Assembly (NCBI GenBank): GCA_947487765.1
Contig: CANKXO010000003.1
Span: 124,001 to 188,000 of the forward strand
Direction of reading: 5' to 3'
DNA length: 64,000 nt
DNA from: an uncultured Pseudomonadales bacterium
GTDB lineage: Bacteria; Pseudomonadota; Gammaproteobacteria; Pseudomonadales; Cellvibrionaceae
Shown here: positions 9,698-19,488 of the stretch, in pieces
Position numbering within the stretch: position 1 is the first letter of the stretch
How the letters are laid out: each line of letters begins with the position of its first letter
Translations under genes and position numbers: made by a program
Notes under the pieces: model-generated
The model's input: the letters and a program-made list of their open reading frames with translations, nothing else
Databases searched by the model: none
What the model was told of the DNA's origin: nothing

Positions 9698-10285
9698 CTA
9701 GTGATCCAACTGCTCTCTTAAGGACTTAAGTAATGCTCCCTGACGCTGCACGATATGTTGAATAAGGCTTTCACGATAAGGATCGCTCATTTCAGTAAAT
9801 TCTACTCGCAAGTAATGATCATTATCAATTAGGTGCTTACAATCGACAACTTGCCCTACCGCATGAATATTTTCTTCTGAAGGCTTCAAATACAGTGTGA
9901 GGTTTAACTTCTTTCCCACCTCAAGAGACTCACTGATTGGAAAAGCAATGCCACAGGCACTGATGCTAGCTTCGTCGACACTTTGAAAATGTTGATGCGA
10001 TGACAAACCATCTAATTCAAACACATGGAATAAAGTATCTATTTTTTTATTCAATGTTGCTACTGCTTTTGCCATTAGCGGCTGATCATCATCTAATGCT
10101 TCAATAATATTTTTAATCTCTTCGTTATGCTGATTTAACAGCGTATGAATATTATTGTCTGGCTTAGCTTCTAGATCATTGGATGCTTTTTTTGTTTCAG
10201 CTTCCTCAATAATCTCGTAAGCGACACCGATAGCATCAGTGATCCGAAAAAAACGACGGCGATCATCTTCTTTGTTGATTTTCAT
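9698..10285 (-). CDS. PilZ-domain-like protein, third gene of stator operon
   Basis: The 195-residue protein begins with DDRRRFFRI, which fits the RxxxR end of a PilZ c-di-GMP-binding domain, and contains SISACGIAF, which resembles the second PilZ motif (D/N-x-S-x-x-G) but with Ser in the first position. A middle segment (about 45-85) looks helical. Its gene directly follows the motB-like gene, sharing one base with it, which suggests co-translation. This context points to c-di-GMP-linked control of the flagellar motor, comparable in idea to YcgR. Whether it binds c-di-GMP is open because of the altered second motif. Confidence 0.68.
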   Translation of the reverse strand: MKINKEDDRRRFFRITDAIGVAYEIIEEAETKKASNDLEAKPDNNIHTLLNQHNEEIKNIIEALDDDQPLMAKAVATLNKKIDTLFHVFELDGLSSHQHFQSVDEASISACGIAFPISESLEVGKKLNLTLYLKPSEENIHAVGQVVDCKHLIDNDHYLRVEFTEMSDPYRESLIQHIVQRQGALLKSLREQLDH

Positions 10286-11271
10286 TAGAACACTTCATCC
10301 GGTCTGAGGTTAAATAAGTAATCTGGCTCTAAATCCAAATCACGTAAAATATCCTGCCCTTCTTCTTGCAAGACTTCCTTCTCTTCTTCAGTGATATCCT
10401 CACCCAATCCCTGCCGCACCACAATTTCCACTCTGCGGTTACGGGCACGATTTTCACGCGTACTATTATCGACTAGCGGTTGTGTATCTGCCATACCTGA
10501 GACTTCAAAACGGCGGCGATTAATATCACCATTTTTCATCAGCTCTTCCGCAACAGAAACTGCACGTGAAGAAGATAATTCCCAGTTAGATCGATAACGA
10601 TTTGAACGTCGAAGAGGAATATCATCGGTGTGACCTTGAACTTGAATCTTCCCAGGCTTTTGCATCAACACACCTCGAATTTCATCGAGCACATCAAAGT
10701 AATCATCTGCCAACTCATGAGATCCTGACTTAAACGAACCTTTTTCGCGTATGCGAATAATGATCTTACGACCTTCTGTTTCAATTTCTATTTCACCCGC
10801 AACGATCTCTTCTTCCAATGCATCTGCCAATTGCTGCGCATCACGCTTGGTCTCTTGAATAAGCTCTTCTAATTGTTGGCGAATCTTCAGTTTTACACCC
10901 GCTTCTTGTGCAACCTCGCCAGACTCCACATCGTATTCCTGATTACATTGAACCTCTAAACTCATTTCTGTAACGTCTTCGGTTTTTTGCCAGATCTCAT
11001 TAATCGGTGTTGGGCTGGGAATACCGGGGCTAAATTCTTGCGCAATAATACTCGTACCTTTGGGCACATCAGTTACATTCAATTTATTCTGTACACCAAA
11101 CGCTTGCGCCATGGACCCGGCCAAACGCTTAAATTTCATTGCATCCATTTCAGAAAAAGATAACAACAGTACAAAAAAGCACATTAACAGCGACATTAAA
11201 TCTGCAAAAGTTGCCAGCCACGCCGGCAGCCCCGCAGGGCAGTCACATGCTTCTTCCTCTTCGTCATTCAT
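10285..11271 (-). CDS. pomB: MotB/PomB-like flagellar stator protein
   Basis: The 328-residue protein has one N-terminal membrane segment (about 20-43) carrying Asp24 in FADLMSLL, the ion-coupling aspartate position of MotB and PomB. Residues about 180-300 form an OmpA-like peptidoglycan-binding domain with GHTDDIPL and NRRVEIVV. The position of Asp24 and the synteny with xseB-ispA-dxs favour the sodium-type PomB. The region between has an unusually acidic, possibly coiled segment. It sits between the motA-like gene (20 bases upstream) and the PilZ gene (overlapping). Confidence 0.88.
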   Translation of the reverse strand: MNDEEEEACDCPAGLPAWLATFADLMSLLMCFFVLLLSFSEMDAMKFKRLAGSMAQAFGVQNKLNVTDVPKGTSIIAQEFSPGIPSPTPINEIWQKTEDVTEMSLEVQCNQEYDVESGEVAQEAGVKLKIRQQLEELIQETKRDAQQLADALEEEIVAGEIEIETEGRKIIIRIREKGSFKSGSHELADDYFDVLDEIRGVLMQKPGKIQVQGHTDDIPLRRSNRYRSNWELSSSRAVSVAEELMKNGDINRRRFEVSGMADTQPLVDNSTRENRARNRRVEIVVRQGLGEDITEEEKEVLQEEGQDILRDLDLEPDYLFNLRPDEVF

Positions 11272-11291
11272 TCATTAATACCTAATACCGA

Positions 11292-12053
11292 TTACCCAGC
11301 ATCAGCCACTTCGCGCTTACCTTCAGGTAAATAATTGCGCAGCATACTGTCAATAACACGGGGGTTTTGCCCATTCTGAATCGCAAGCAAGGCGTCAATC
11401 ACAAGGTTTTTAATCATCGCGTCATCTGCTGCTCGTTGCGTTAACTTGGCAGCCATCGGATCACAAAAAGCATTCGCGACAATTGCACCATAGAGGGTTG
11501 TTAACAAGGCAACCGCCATCGCAGGACCAATGGATTTAGGGTCAGACATATTCGCCAACATCGCTACCAAACCAATAAGCGTCCCGATCATTCCCATAGC
11601 TGGCGCCATAACACCCATTGCTGTAAAAATAGAGGCACCTGTCGTATGGCGTTTTTCCGCTTCGCTTTTTTCTTTGGAAAGTAATGCCTTAACGACATCA
11701 GGGTCATGGCCATCAACTAATAATTGAATGCCTTTTTGCAGGAAGTCACTACTGACTTCTTTTCCTTCGAGAGATAAGAGGCCACCTTTACGCGCCTCAT
11801 CAGCTAGACCGACGATCTCATCAATCAACTCTGCAGCATCTGGTAGATTACTCTTAAACCCTTTACCCGCTACTTTGGCAAATGACAGGTATTGCCCAAG
11901 ACTGTATTGCGCCATCACAGCACAAAACGTACCTCCGATCACGATGACTAGCGAAGGAACGTTAACAAACATGGTAATATCGCCACTCATCAACATAGTG
12001 ACAACAATCAGGGCTACTGCACCCAGAATCCCAATCAGTGTTGCTAAATCCAC
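11292..12053 (-). CDS. pomA: MotA/PomA-like flagellar stator protein
   Basis: This 253-residue protein starts MDLATLIGILGAV and has four hydrophobic segments, two near the N-terminus and a conserved pair around residues 145-205 (MGVMAPAMGMIGTLIGLV and VALLTTLYGA), the pattern of the MotA/TolQ/ExbB family. Length and start resemble PomA. It forms the cytoplasmic-membrane channel with the MotB-like product encoded next. The operon is divergent from xseB-ispA-dxs, as in vibrios. No other flagellar gene occurs in the window. Confidence 0.9.
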   Translation of the reverse strand: MDLATLIGILGAVALIVVTMLMSGDITMFVNVPSLVIVIGGTFCAVMAQYSLGQYLSFAKVAGKGFKSNLPDAAELIDEIVGLADEARKGGLLSLEGKEVSSDFLQKGIQLLVDGHDPDVVKALLSKEKSEAEKRHTTGASIFTAMGVMAPAMGMIGTLIGLVAMLANMSDPKSIGPAMAVALLTTLYGAIVANAFCDPMAAKLTQRAADDAMIKNLVIDALLAIQNGQNPRVIDSMLRNYLPEGKREVADAG

Positions 12054-12237
12054 AATTTACCTCTTAAAACTGTATAGCGATGTTTTGATTAGTGCTCTAA
12101 ATTGAGCTTTCTCTTTTCAGTCTAGACGCTATTTCGTATTTCACATGGGCAAAATGGCTACACAGCATGTTAAGATTGGCTTCTAAATAAAGCCTACAAT
12201 GGCTTATCCTTAATTGTTATATAAAGAACAGCCTTTT

Positions 12238-12480
12238 ATGCCTAAAAAAGAGAAAAATCTATCTTTCGAAGAGTCGCTACAAGAACTAGATACGCTGGTG
12301 AATAAGCTGGAAAATGGAGAGCTCTCTTTAGAAAAATCCCTGGAGGCTTTTGAAAAAGGCATCAAGTTAACAAGGGAATGCCAACAACACCTGACTGAAG
12401 CCGAACAAAAAGTATCGATGTTGGTCGGTGAAAGTGATGATATGCAGCTAGTCGATTTTGACTCGCCAGAAAACGACTAA
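12238..12480 (+). CDS. xseB: Exodeoxyribonuclease VII small subunit
   Basis: The 80-residue product MPKKEKNLSFEES... matches XseB in length and in the pattern SFEESLQELDTLVNKLENGELSLEKSLEAFEKG. It binds XseA to make exonuclease VII, a single-strand-specific DNase. An in-frame TTG at 12214 would add eight residues, but the ATG at 12238 gives the usual family N-terminus. The stop lies 19 bases before the likely ispA start, so xseB-ispA-dxs is probably one transcript. Confidence 0.92.
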   Translation: MPKKEKNLSFEESLQELDTLVNKLENGELSLEKSLEAFEKGIKLTRECQQHLTEAEQKVSMLVGESDDMQLVDFDSPEND

Positions 12481-12499
12481 CCCTGAATATAGACCTCCT

Positions 12500-13387
12500 A
12501 TGTTAGCGTTTACCGAATTTACACAACACTACCGCGACCGCATTAATAATACTTTGCAGCAGCGATTTACCGGACAAATATCGTCCCACCCACGCCTCCA
12601 AGATGCTATGCATTACAGCTTATGCAATGGTGGTAAGCGTGTGCGCCCTATGTTGGTTTACGCGAGTGCTTTGGCTACTGGTGAGAGCAATGAATTAACA
12701 GACGCAACCGCTGCCGCCATCGAATGCATTCATGCCTATAGTTTGATTCATGATGACCTACCAGCAATGGATGATGATGACTTGCGACGCGGGCAACCAA
12801 CCAACCATATTGCGTTTGACGAAGCGACGGCAATACTTGCCGGTGATGCTTTGCAGACATTGGCGTTCGATTGGCTCAGTGAAACCCAAATAATAGCGCC
12901 TCAAATACAATTGCAAATGCTGCATATACTGGCGAAAGCCAGCGGCTCTGTTGGCATGGTCGCAGGCCAGTCGATTGATTTGGCCTCTGTTGACCAACAA
13001 CTAACCCTAGAGCAACTAACAACAATGCATAGCTTGAAAACAGGCGCTTTAATTACGGCCAGCATCAAGCTAGGTGCTCTATCAACGGGTATTAGCACTG
13101 AAAAGCAACTGACAGCATTAAACACCTATGCCGAAGCAATAGGCCTGGCTTTTCAGGTACAAGACGATATTCTCGATGTGACAGCCGATACAAAAACCTT
13201 AGGCAAGCAGCAAGGTGCCGATATTGCTAATAATAAACCTACGTTTGTCTCTTTACTTGGGCTTGAAGAAGCTCAGAAAAAAGCGTCCAGCCTTTATGAG
13301 GATGCGTTAAACGCTTTAAGCGGTTTTGACTATCGAGCAGACAATTTACGCAACCTTGCGGCGTATATAATAAAAAGACAATATTAA
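12500..13387 (+). CDS. ispA: Farnesyl diphosphate synthase (polyprenyl synthetase)
   Basis: The protein of about 295 residues has both aspartate-rich motifs of short-chain trans-prenyl diphosphate synthases: DDLPAMDDDDLRRG from about residue 85 and QVQDDILD in the C-terminal half. GGKRVRP, the diphosphate-binding motif, is also present. It condenses IPP with DMAPP and GPP to make farnesyl diphosphate, feeding quinone and undecaprenyl synthesis. The frame is open from 12458, overlapping xseB, but the ATG at 12500 gives the usual start. Dxs, which makes the precursor DXP, is encoded downstream. Confidence 0.92.
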   Translation: MLAFTEFTQHYRDRINNTLQQRFTGQISSHPRLQDAMHYSLCNGGKRVRPMLVYASALATGESNELTDATAAAIECIHAYSLIHDDLPAMDDDDLRRGQPTNHIAFDEATAILAGDALQTLAFDWLSETQIIAPQIQLQMLHILAKASGSVGMVAGQSIDLASVDQQLTLEQLTTMHSLKTGALITASIKLGALSTGISTEKQLTALNTYAEAIGLAFQVQDDILDVTADTKTLGKQQGADIANNKPTFVSLLGLEEAQKKASSLYEDALNALSGFDYRADNLRNLAAYIIKRQY

Positions 13388-13534
13388 ACAGTCTCAAAAT
13401 AAGCCTGTTTTTGATCATTAGGCCTATTTTGGCTAGGCATTTAAGGATCAAAACCATACAATATCTTGTCCTGGCTAATTGATAACTATTATTTGAGATT
13501 TAGCCAGCTAGAAATGTGAGCCACTCAGACAAAT

Positions 13535-15463
13535 ATGTGCAGCGAAATCCCACTAGTTCGACCAGAAACGCCTTTACTGGATACTATTAATGATCCAGCG
13601 GATCTTCGTGCATTAGAAGAAAAACAACTCACCCAAGTCGCCAACGAACTGCGCCAGTATTTATTCTATTGTGTTGGCCAGACAGGCGGACATTTTGGTG
13701 CAGGCTTAGGGGTAGTAGAGCTTACTATAGCCTTACACTATACCTACAACACCCCGATGGACCGTTTAGTATGGGATGTCGGTCACCAGACCTATCCTCA
13801 CAAAGTACTTACTGGCCGTCGTGAGCAGATGCTGACCATGCGTAAGTATCAGGGCTTATCAGGGTTCCCAAAACGTACCGAAAGCGACTATGACACCTTT
13901 GGTGTCGGTCATTCGAGTACGTCTATCAGTGCAGCTCTGGGGATGTCTTTAGGCAATGACCTTGCTGGAATAGACAGCAAACATATCGCGGTAATTGGCG
14001 ATGGCGCCATGACAGCCGGGATGGCTTTTGAAGCGCTTAATCATGCGGCACATACTGAACAAGATTTATTAGTCATCCTGAATGATAACAATATGTCGAT
14101 TTCCCCTAATGTGGGCGGGTTAGCGACGTATTTTTCTAAGATATGGGCCAGCCAGTTTTATAATGCACTGCGCGAAAATAGTAAGCGCGTACTTACTAAA
14201 ATTCCGAATGCATGGGAAGCTGCTCGTCGCACAGAAGAGCATATGAAAGGCCTTGTTTCTCCAGGAACATTGTTTGAAGAAATGGGCTTTAATTATGTCG
14301 GCCCTATTGATGGGCACGACCTACCTGAGTTAGTCAGTTATATGCATAAGCTGAAAAAACTCAAGGGACCAAAATTACTGCATATTATTACCCAAAAAGG
14401 TAAAGGGTTTTCACCTGCCGAAGCTGATCCAGTGGGCTATCATGCACTGAATAAATTAGAGCCTAAACCCCCGGTTTCTGTTGCCGTTTCTACAACCAAC
14501 AAAGCCGCGCCTAAGCCCATACCGAAATATCAAGATGTCTTTGGCCAATGGTTATGTGATGCTGCTGAGCAAGATAATAAGCTGATTGGGATTACTCCGG
14601 CCATGTGCGAAGGCTCTGGCATGGTGGAATTTTCCAAACGTTTTCCTGAGCGATACCATGATGTCGCTATTGCGGAACAACATGCCGTCACTCTTGCAGC
14701 CGGTATCGCGTGTGAAAAACAAAAAGCGGTTGTTGCGATTTATTCTACTTTTTTACAACGTGCTTACGATCAATTAGTTCATGATGTAGCACTACAAAAT
14801 CTTGATGTTACCTTTGGCATTGATCGAGCCGGCATTGTTGGCGAAGATGGTCCAACCCATGCGGGCAGCTTTGATCTTAGCTTTCTCCGCTGTATCCCAA
14901 ATATGATTATCGCTGCTCCCAGCGATGAAAATGAGTGTCGACAATTATTACATACCGCTTATGAATTCGAAGGTCCCTCGGCTGTAAGATACCCTCGCGG
15001 CAAAGGAATTGGCGTTGATATTCAGAAAGATTTACAGACATTACCGATTGGAAAAGGTGTCGAGCGTCGTCAAGGTAAGGACATCGCTATCCTTAACTTT
15101 GGTACGTTACTACCCGACGCGTTAACGGCAGCAGCAGAATTAAATGCGAGTATTTATGACATGCGCTGGGTAAAACCATTGGATGAAGCATTAATTGATG
15201 AACTTTCTGCCTCTCACAAATTGATCGTAACTCTCGAAGAAAACAGTATTTCTGGTGGCGCTGGTAGCGGTGTTGCAGAATATTTATCAGCCCAAGGCAT
15301 AGTTATGCCTATCTTGCATTTGGGCTTACCTGACCGCTATATCGATCATGGGAAAAGAGAAAAAATTCTTGCAGCTATTGGCTTAGATACCAATGGCATT
15401 ATTCACTCGATCCAGGAAAGAATGAAACTGTTGTTTGGCAAAAAAAATAAGAAAGCATTATAG
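13535..15463 (+). CDS. dxs: 1-deoxy-D-xylulose-5-phosphate synthase
   Basis: The 642-residue length is normal for Dxs. The thiamine diphosphate/Mg motif GDGAMTAG...LNDNNMSI, the [14 protein letters not shown] region and the transketolase-like [12 protein letters not shown] glutamate segment are all present. It condenses pyruvate with glyceraldehyde 3-phosphate, the entry step of the MEP pathway. The gene follows ispA by about 150 bases. Residues from about 310 to 330 form a Lys/Pro linker between domains. No terminator is obvious after the stop. Confidence 0.95.
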   Translation: MCSEIPLVRPETPLLDTINDPADLRALEEKQLTQVANELRQYLFYCVGQTGGHFGAGLGVVELTIALHYTYNTPMDRLVWDVGHQTYPHKVLTGRREQMLTMRKYQGLSGFPKRTESDYDTFGVGHSSTSISAALGMSLGNDLAGIDSKHIAVIGDGAMTAGMAFEALNHAAHTEQDLLVILNDNNMSISPNVGGLATYFSKIWASQFYNALRENSKRVLTKIPNAWEAARRTEEHMKGLVSPGTLFEEMGFNYVGPIDGHDLPELVSYMHKLKKLKGPKLLHIITQKGKGFSPAEADPVGYHALNKLEPKPPVSVAVSTTNKAAPKPIPKYQDVFGQWLCDAAEQDNKLIGITPAMCEGSGMVEFSKRFPERYHDVAIAEQHAVTLAAGIACEKQKAVVAIYSTFLQRAYDQLVHDVALQNLDVTFGIDRAGIVGEDGPTHAGSFDLSFLRCIPNMIIAAPSDENECRQLLHTAYEFEGPSAVRYPRGKGIGVDIQKDLQTLPIGKGVERRQGKDIAILNFGTLLPDALTAAAELNASIYDMRWVKPLDEALIDELSASHKLIVTLEENSISGGAGSGVAEYLSAQGIVMPILHLGLPDRYIDHGKREKILAAIGLDTNGIIHSIQERMKLLFGKKNKKAL

Positions 15464-15528
15464 GTTCCTAACGCCTAGCCATAAGGAATCAAACTGTAAA
15501 ACTTTCTTATACGATAGAAGTTGTTTAC

Positions 15529-16284
15529 TCAGGCATCATTATCCATCTTTTTAGCCGCCTTATTACCTTCATCAGTTTCACCCATTTTCCAATAGCTGCT
15601 CGCATAAATCTGCCCACGCTCCACACCTTTCTCCTTTTTAAAATAATGGCGCAAATGCCGCATTGCATCAAACTCGCTAGCAACCCAGACATTCACAACT
15701 CCGTCCAACCAAGGTAGAGATTTTACTTTGTCGAGTAATACTGTATTGGGTTGATCGGGGTGAGAATTAACGACCCAGTGAATATTAAGGCCTTCCGGAA
15801 CAGAAAGGTCTTGCTTATCTTCCTCGGTTAACACTTCTAGCACAGCATAACCTTTCGCATTCGCAGGCAATTGCTCTAAGTTAGCACTAATAGCTGGTAT
15901 GGCCGTCATATCCCCTGCAATAAAAAACCATTCAGCAGACATATCCACTAATTTTTTTGCACCAGGGCCATCAATAGCGACTTTGCTACCAATCTCTACA
16001 TTAACGGCCCAGTTAGATGCTGGACCTTGATCTTCATGGACAGCATCATTATGCATAGCGAAATCCAGAGTCAGCTCTAAGCGTTCAGCATCGAATGTTC
16101 TAATAGTGTAGGAGCGCATTACTGGCTTAGCCTCACCACTTGGGAAAAGTAGTTTCACATAACCACTTTCCTGCCCTTCAGGAAAATCTTGTAAGTCATC
16201 TCCACCTAAAATAATACGTAGCATATTTGGCGTAAGCCGATACTTTTGAAGAACAGTTAATTCACGCACTTTTCTTAATGACAT
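15529..16284 (-). CDS. Siderophore-interacting FAD-binding reductase
   Basis: The 251-residue protein has the layout of the SIP/ViuB family: an N-terminal FAD-binding barrel with the flavin motif RSYTIR, a GPGAKKL segment, and a C-terminal NAD(P)H-binding half with WFFIAGDMTAIPAISANLE and WVASEFDAMRHLRHYF. Such enzymes reduce ferric siderophores in the cytoplasm. No siderophore receptor or synthesis gene is nearby and no convincing Fur box is seen upstream. It is divergent from the DUF1611-like gene. Confidence 0.88.
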   Translation of the reverse strand: MSLRKVRELTVLQKYRLTPNMLRIILGGDDLQDFPEGQESGYVKLLFPSGEAKPVMRSYTIRTFDAERLELTLDFAMHNDAVHEDQGPASNWAVNVEIGSKVAIDGPGAKKLVDMSAEWFFIAGDMTAIPAISANLEQLPANAKGYAVLEVLTEEDKQDLSVPEGLNIHWVVNSHPDQPNTVLLDKVKSLPWLDGVVNVWVASEFDAMRHLRHYFKKEKGVERGQIYASSYWKMGETDEGNKAAKKMDNDA

Positions 16285-16441
16285 AACAAGGTTCCATGGA
16301 CTGCAATTAGAATTAATTTATAGTAAATGATCACATCCTCTCTTCACAAGTCGAAATAGACAGCAACTTATGCTTTTTGATACGCTTTTATTTTTACTAA
16401 AAAGTAAAAGTGTTAACTCCATCAAAAAATGTCATTCCTAT

Positions 16442-16467
16442 GGAATAAATCCTGAAGCACACCGTTA
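16442..16467 (+). promoter_or_regulatory. Putative ECF-sigma promoter before P-loop/ABC operon
   Basis: GGAATAAA (16442-16449) and CCGTTA (16462-16467) are separated by 12 bases. The same two boxes, with a 13-base gap, occur upstream of the ECF sigma gene at 22341-22367. The GGAAT...CGTT architecture is typical of ECF-sigma promoters. The start codon of the downstream gene lies about 80 bases further. The flanking bases (T after the -35 box, C before CGTTA) are also shared. Confidence 0.65.
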
Positions 16468-16547
16468 TTGTAAGTGAAAGATTTCATTTTTTATTAAACA
16501 TACAGCACTACTGCCCGTGCATTCACTCAGTTCATATGGAGATAACA

Positions 16548-17723
16548 ATGAAAATCAAATTACATGAATCAACACTTCAACAGGCGAAAATTGCTTTTTC
16601 CTGCCGGAGGGTTAACTTTAAAAAAGCAGAAATGCTATTGCGTGAACCCTATTCTCCTAATGCGGGTGATGTTGTTTTAGCCAGAGTTGCTGAGATTGGC
16701 CACCATAAACGTATTGAACTAGCAACAGGCCGTCGTGCACTCCTAGATGAAGGCGACCTGATCGTACTCGCTTATGGTAACCGTTATGCACCCGACCAAT
16801 TCGAAGGCTTGGTTCCACATAACCTTGCAACTTGCGACATGGTTGCAGCAGGTGGTATCGCTGCAAATGCAATTTCACACAATGCTTCAATAGATTTTGC
16901 AACGCGCATAGAACCACTGGGAGTACTTGCTGATAATAATGGCCATGCGATTAACTTGATGGACTTTCGTTTACCGTCAGTCACTCCATCAGAAAAAAGC
17001 AGCTATCCCCCCGTTATATTTGTTGCGGGCACATCAATGAACGCAGGTAAAACTTATACCGTCAGCTGCTTAGTGAAGGGCTTAACAACACTTGGCTATA
17101 AAGTCGGAGCGACCAAACTAACGGGTACTGGAGCCGGTGGAGATACTTGGCGCATGGTAGATTCCGGAGCCAACAAAGTACTGGACTTTACTGATGCAGG
17201 CCTTGCCACTACCTATTTAGCATCCGAAGAGCAACTCATCGATACGGCCAAATTATTACTCGATAATTTGGCGGCGAGTAATATGGATGTGATTATTGCA
17301 GAAATTGCTGACGGTGTTGGACATGGAGAGACCTGTACACTGTTGAAATCTTCATTAATAAAATCCAGAGCCAGCGGTGTTATTTTTGCAGCGGGTGATG
17401 CTATGGGCGCAAGTGCAGGTTATGAATGGTTATCTCGCCACGAGCTGCCAGTATTAGCCATTAGTGGCCGTTTGTCTGCTGCCCCTCTTGCGCTACGTGA
17501 AGCTGAAAACCTTATCCCTGTTCCCGGGTTTACTGCCGAACAATTATGCTCCCCTATCGATTTAAGCATGATATTACCCCAAACACTTTTAAATTCAACA
17601 GAAGTTCAATTACAGCCCACGCAAAATATTAATTTACCTTCTACTCATATTTCTAATGGAGTTTCTATTGAGCCAAAATTGATGCAAACACCTTTGCATA
17701 CTAGCATCCCTCAAAGTGCATAA
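16548..17723 (+). CDS. DUF1611-like P-loop NTPase of unknown function
   Basis: The protein has about 391 residues. GTSMNAGKT at 161-169 is a P-loop, followed by KLTGTGAGGD and a DAGLATTYL segment that recall DUF1611/MobB/BioD-like ATPases. The first 150 residues, with a GRRALLDEGD...AYGNRYAPDQFEG stretch, form a separate domain that I do not recognise. The last 60 residues are low in structure. Some DUF1611 proteins act in D-glutamate catabolism, but the matching N-terminus and the usual epimerase neighbour are missing here. GGAG at 16538-16541 fits the ATG at 16548, not the in-frame ATG at 16536. The ABC transporter reading frame follows at once. Confidence 0.6.
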   Translation: MKIKLHESTLQQAKIAFSCRRVNFKKAEMLLREPYSPNAGDVVLARVAEIGHHKRIELATGRRALLDEGDLIVLAYGNRYAPDQFEGLVPHNLATCDMVAAGGIAANAISHNASIDFATRIEPLGVLADNNGHAINLMDFRLPSVTPSEKSSYPPVIFVAGTSMNAGKTYTVSCLVKGLTTLGYKVGATKLTGTGAGGDTWRMVDSGANKVLDFTDAGLATTYLASEEQLIDTAKLLLDNLAASNMDVIIAEIADGVGHGETCTLLKSSLIKSRASGVIFAAGDAMGASAGYEWLSRHELPVLAISGRLSAAPLALREAENLIPVPGFTAEQLCSPIDLSMILPQTLLNSTEVQLQPTQNINLPSTHISNGVSIEPKLMQTPLHTSIPQSA

Positions 17724-17769
17724 CCTTTTTAAAGAAATACTCAGTCTGCTGAAAAGAGGAATATCAGTG

Positions 17770-19464
17770 ATGCTTAGTTATCACCCTAAGCAAAAAAACA
17801 AAAACCAGCAAACTCCGATTTGGTATGGCAAACGTCGCCATTACCTCATCGGCCTTGTTGGCATGGGAATTTTACAGGCAGCGGTTATAACCAGCTTTAG
17901 CTTATTAATTGCATACCTTATTAACCTCTCCAACACGCTAACATCATTGTCTTTTTCTATTTTTACCGTGCCATTAATTTTAGTAGTTCTAGCAGCCATC
18001 GGTTTAATGTTGTTACGCTGGGGAGAAAAAGTATTTGCCGAACATATTGGTCAAGACTATGCCACGACAGTCAGACTAAAATTATTTAAACATTTATTGA
18101 ATAGCGACCAGAGAGCATCTCAACGTTTTTCTCACGGCGCAATGATGCTTCGCTTTGTGACTGATCTGAATGGTTTACGACGCTGGGTATCACTTGGCTT
18201 AAGCCGTTTATTAGTGATAACCAGTACGACCATTGTTACTTTATGGCTACTCTATTACTCGCAACCAATACTCGTGGCACTCACGGGTACTAGTGTTATT
18301 CTAGGTTTAATAATAAGTTTTACTATAGGCCATAGACTCTCCGATAAAATTCGTGCTGTACGCAAGTATCGTTCACGCTTAGCTGCAACAATGAATGACC
18401 GAATTGCCACTGTAGGAACAGTACAAATTTGCGCTCAAGAAAAAAGAGAGACCAGACGTGTACGTAGGCAAAGCCAGCAACTATACGATGCTCTATTACA
18501 ACGCGCTCATATATTAGGCGCATTACAAGGAACATTAGAAGGTACGATTATTCTATCTACCGGCATAGTATTAATTACAGGCATCATGCTAGTCGCCAAT
18601 AAAATTATAGGCATAGGAGAAGTTGTCGCAGGCATGACACTCGTTAGCCTATTGCTTGCACCACTAAGAGATTTAGGCAGAATTTTTGATTACTGGGAAC
18701 AATGGAAAATATCCCAAGAAAAAATTACTCACTTTCTCAAGCTTCCTAAGCGCCAAAAACCATCAAGAGCTCGAAAGCAAACATCTTTACCTTTTGATCC
18801 AGGCCAAATAGAAGCTTATGGTTTAACGGTATCTGGAATTATTAAATCAAGTGATTTTACAATCAACCCTGGAGAGCATATCTTATTAGTGGGGCAAAAT
18901 GGTGTAGGAAAATCCAGCCTATTACTTAACATAGCTGGAATCATTCCAATCACCAAAGGGAAATTACTATTTGACGGTCACAATATCCATGAGATATCCC
19001 ACCAACTTTTAGAGACAGGCGGCATTGGTTTAGTCTCTCAGGATTTAGGATTAATGCGGGGGTCATTAAGACGCAATTTGACTTATGCTAACCCTAAAGC
19101 AACATCAGAAGAAATTAAAAATATTATTCAGCGTTGCTATTTAAGCGCTCTAATTAAACGTCTGCCAAAAGGTTTAGAGAGCCAGATAGTCGAAGGGGGA
19201 AAGAATCTATCTACAGGAGAGCGCAAACGTATTCTACTGGCTCGCACGCTATTAAATAAACCTAAACTATTACTACTTGATGAAATTGATGCTAACTTAG
19301 ATAAACATTCCATCAAGGTTATTGAAAAAATAGTCAATGAATTTCCCGGAACTATTATTCAAGTTACTCATAATACCTACTGGAACTTTAAAAAGCCTTA
19401 TCGGATTTGGCAATTAAAAGATCAGCGCATAAACGAATACGAACCCCAGTTAAAAACTGGATAA
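17770..19464 (+). CDS. ABC exporter, fused permease and ATPase domains
   Basis: The protein of about 564 residues is a type IV ABC half-transporter. Six membrane segments lie in the first 320 residues (starting with HYLIGLVGMGILQAAVITSF). The nucleotide-binding domain has Walker A GQNGVGKS at about 375-382, Q-loop VSQDLGLMRGS, signature LSTGERKRILLAR, Walker B LLLLDEID and H-loop VTHNTY. The signature has Thr-Gly-Glu where Gly-Gly-Gln is usual. The frame is open from 17716, overlapping the previous gene, but AGAGGA at about 17754-17759 suits a start at GTG 17767 or ATG 17770. It probably exports a substrate linked to the P-loop protein before it. Confidence 0.85.
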   Translation: MLSYHPKQKNKNQQTPIWYGKRRHYLIGLVGMGILQAAVITSFSLLIAYLINLSNTLTSLSFSIFTVPLILVVLAAIGLMLLRWGEKVFAEHIGQDYATTVRLKLFKHLLNSDQRASQRFSHGAMMLRFVTDLNGLRRWVSLGLSRLLVITSTTIVTLWLLYYSQPILVALTGTSVILGLIISFTIGHRLSDKIRAVRKYRSRLAATMNDRIATVGTVQICAQEKRETRRVRRQSQQLYDALLQRAHILGALQGTLEGTIILSTGIVLITGIMLVANKIIGIGEVVAGMTLVSLLLAPLRDLGRIFDYWEQWKISQEKITHFLKLPKRQKPSRARKQTSLPFDPGQIEAYGLTVSGIIKSSDFTINPGEHILLVGQNGVGKSSLLLNIAGIIPITKGKLLFDGHNIHEISHQLLETGGIGLVSQDLGLMRGSLRRNLTYANPKATSEEIKNIIQRCYLSALIKRLPKGLESQIVEGGKNLSTGERKRILLARTLLNKPKLLLLDEIDANLDKHSIKVIEKIVNEFPGTIIQVTHNTYWNFKKPYRIWQLKDQRINEYEPQLKTG

Positions 19465-19488
19465 TCGCACTTATTCTACTATCAATAT

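Noticed and set aside
16285-16441. Possible Fur box or operator upstream of the siderophore-interacting gene, including TTTTACT/AGTAAAA at 16392-16409
   Set aside because: The AT-rich stretch does not match the 19-bp Fur consensus, and the short repeat in A/T-rich DNA could be chance.
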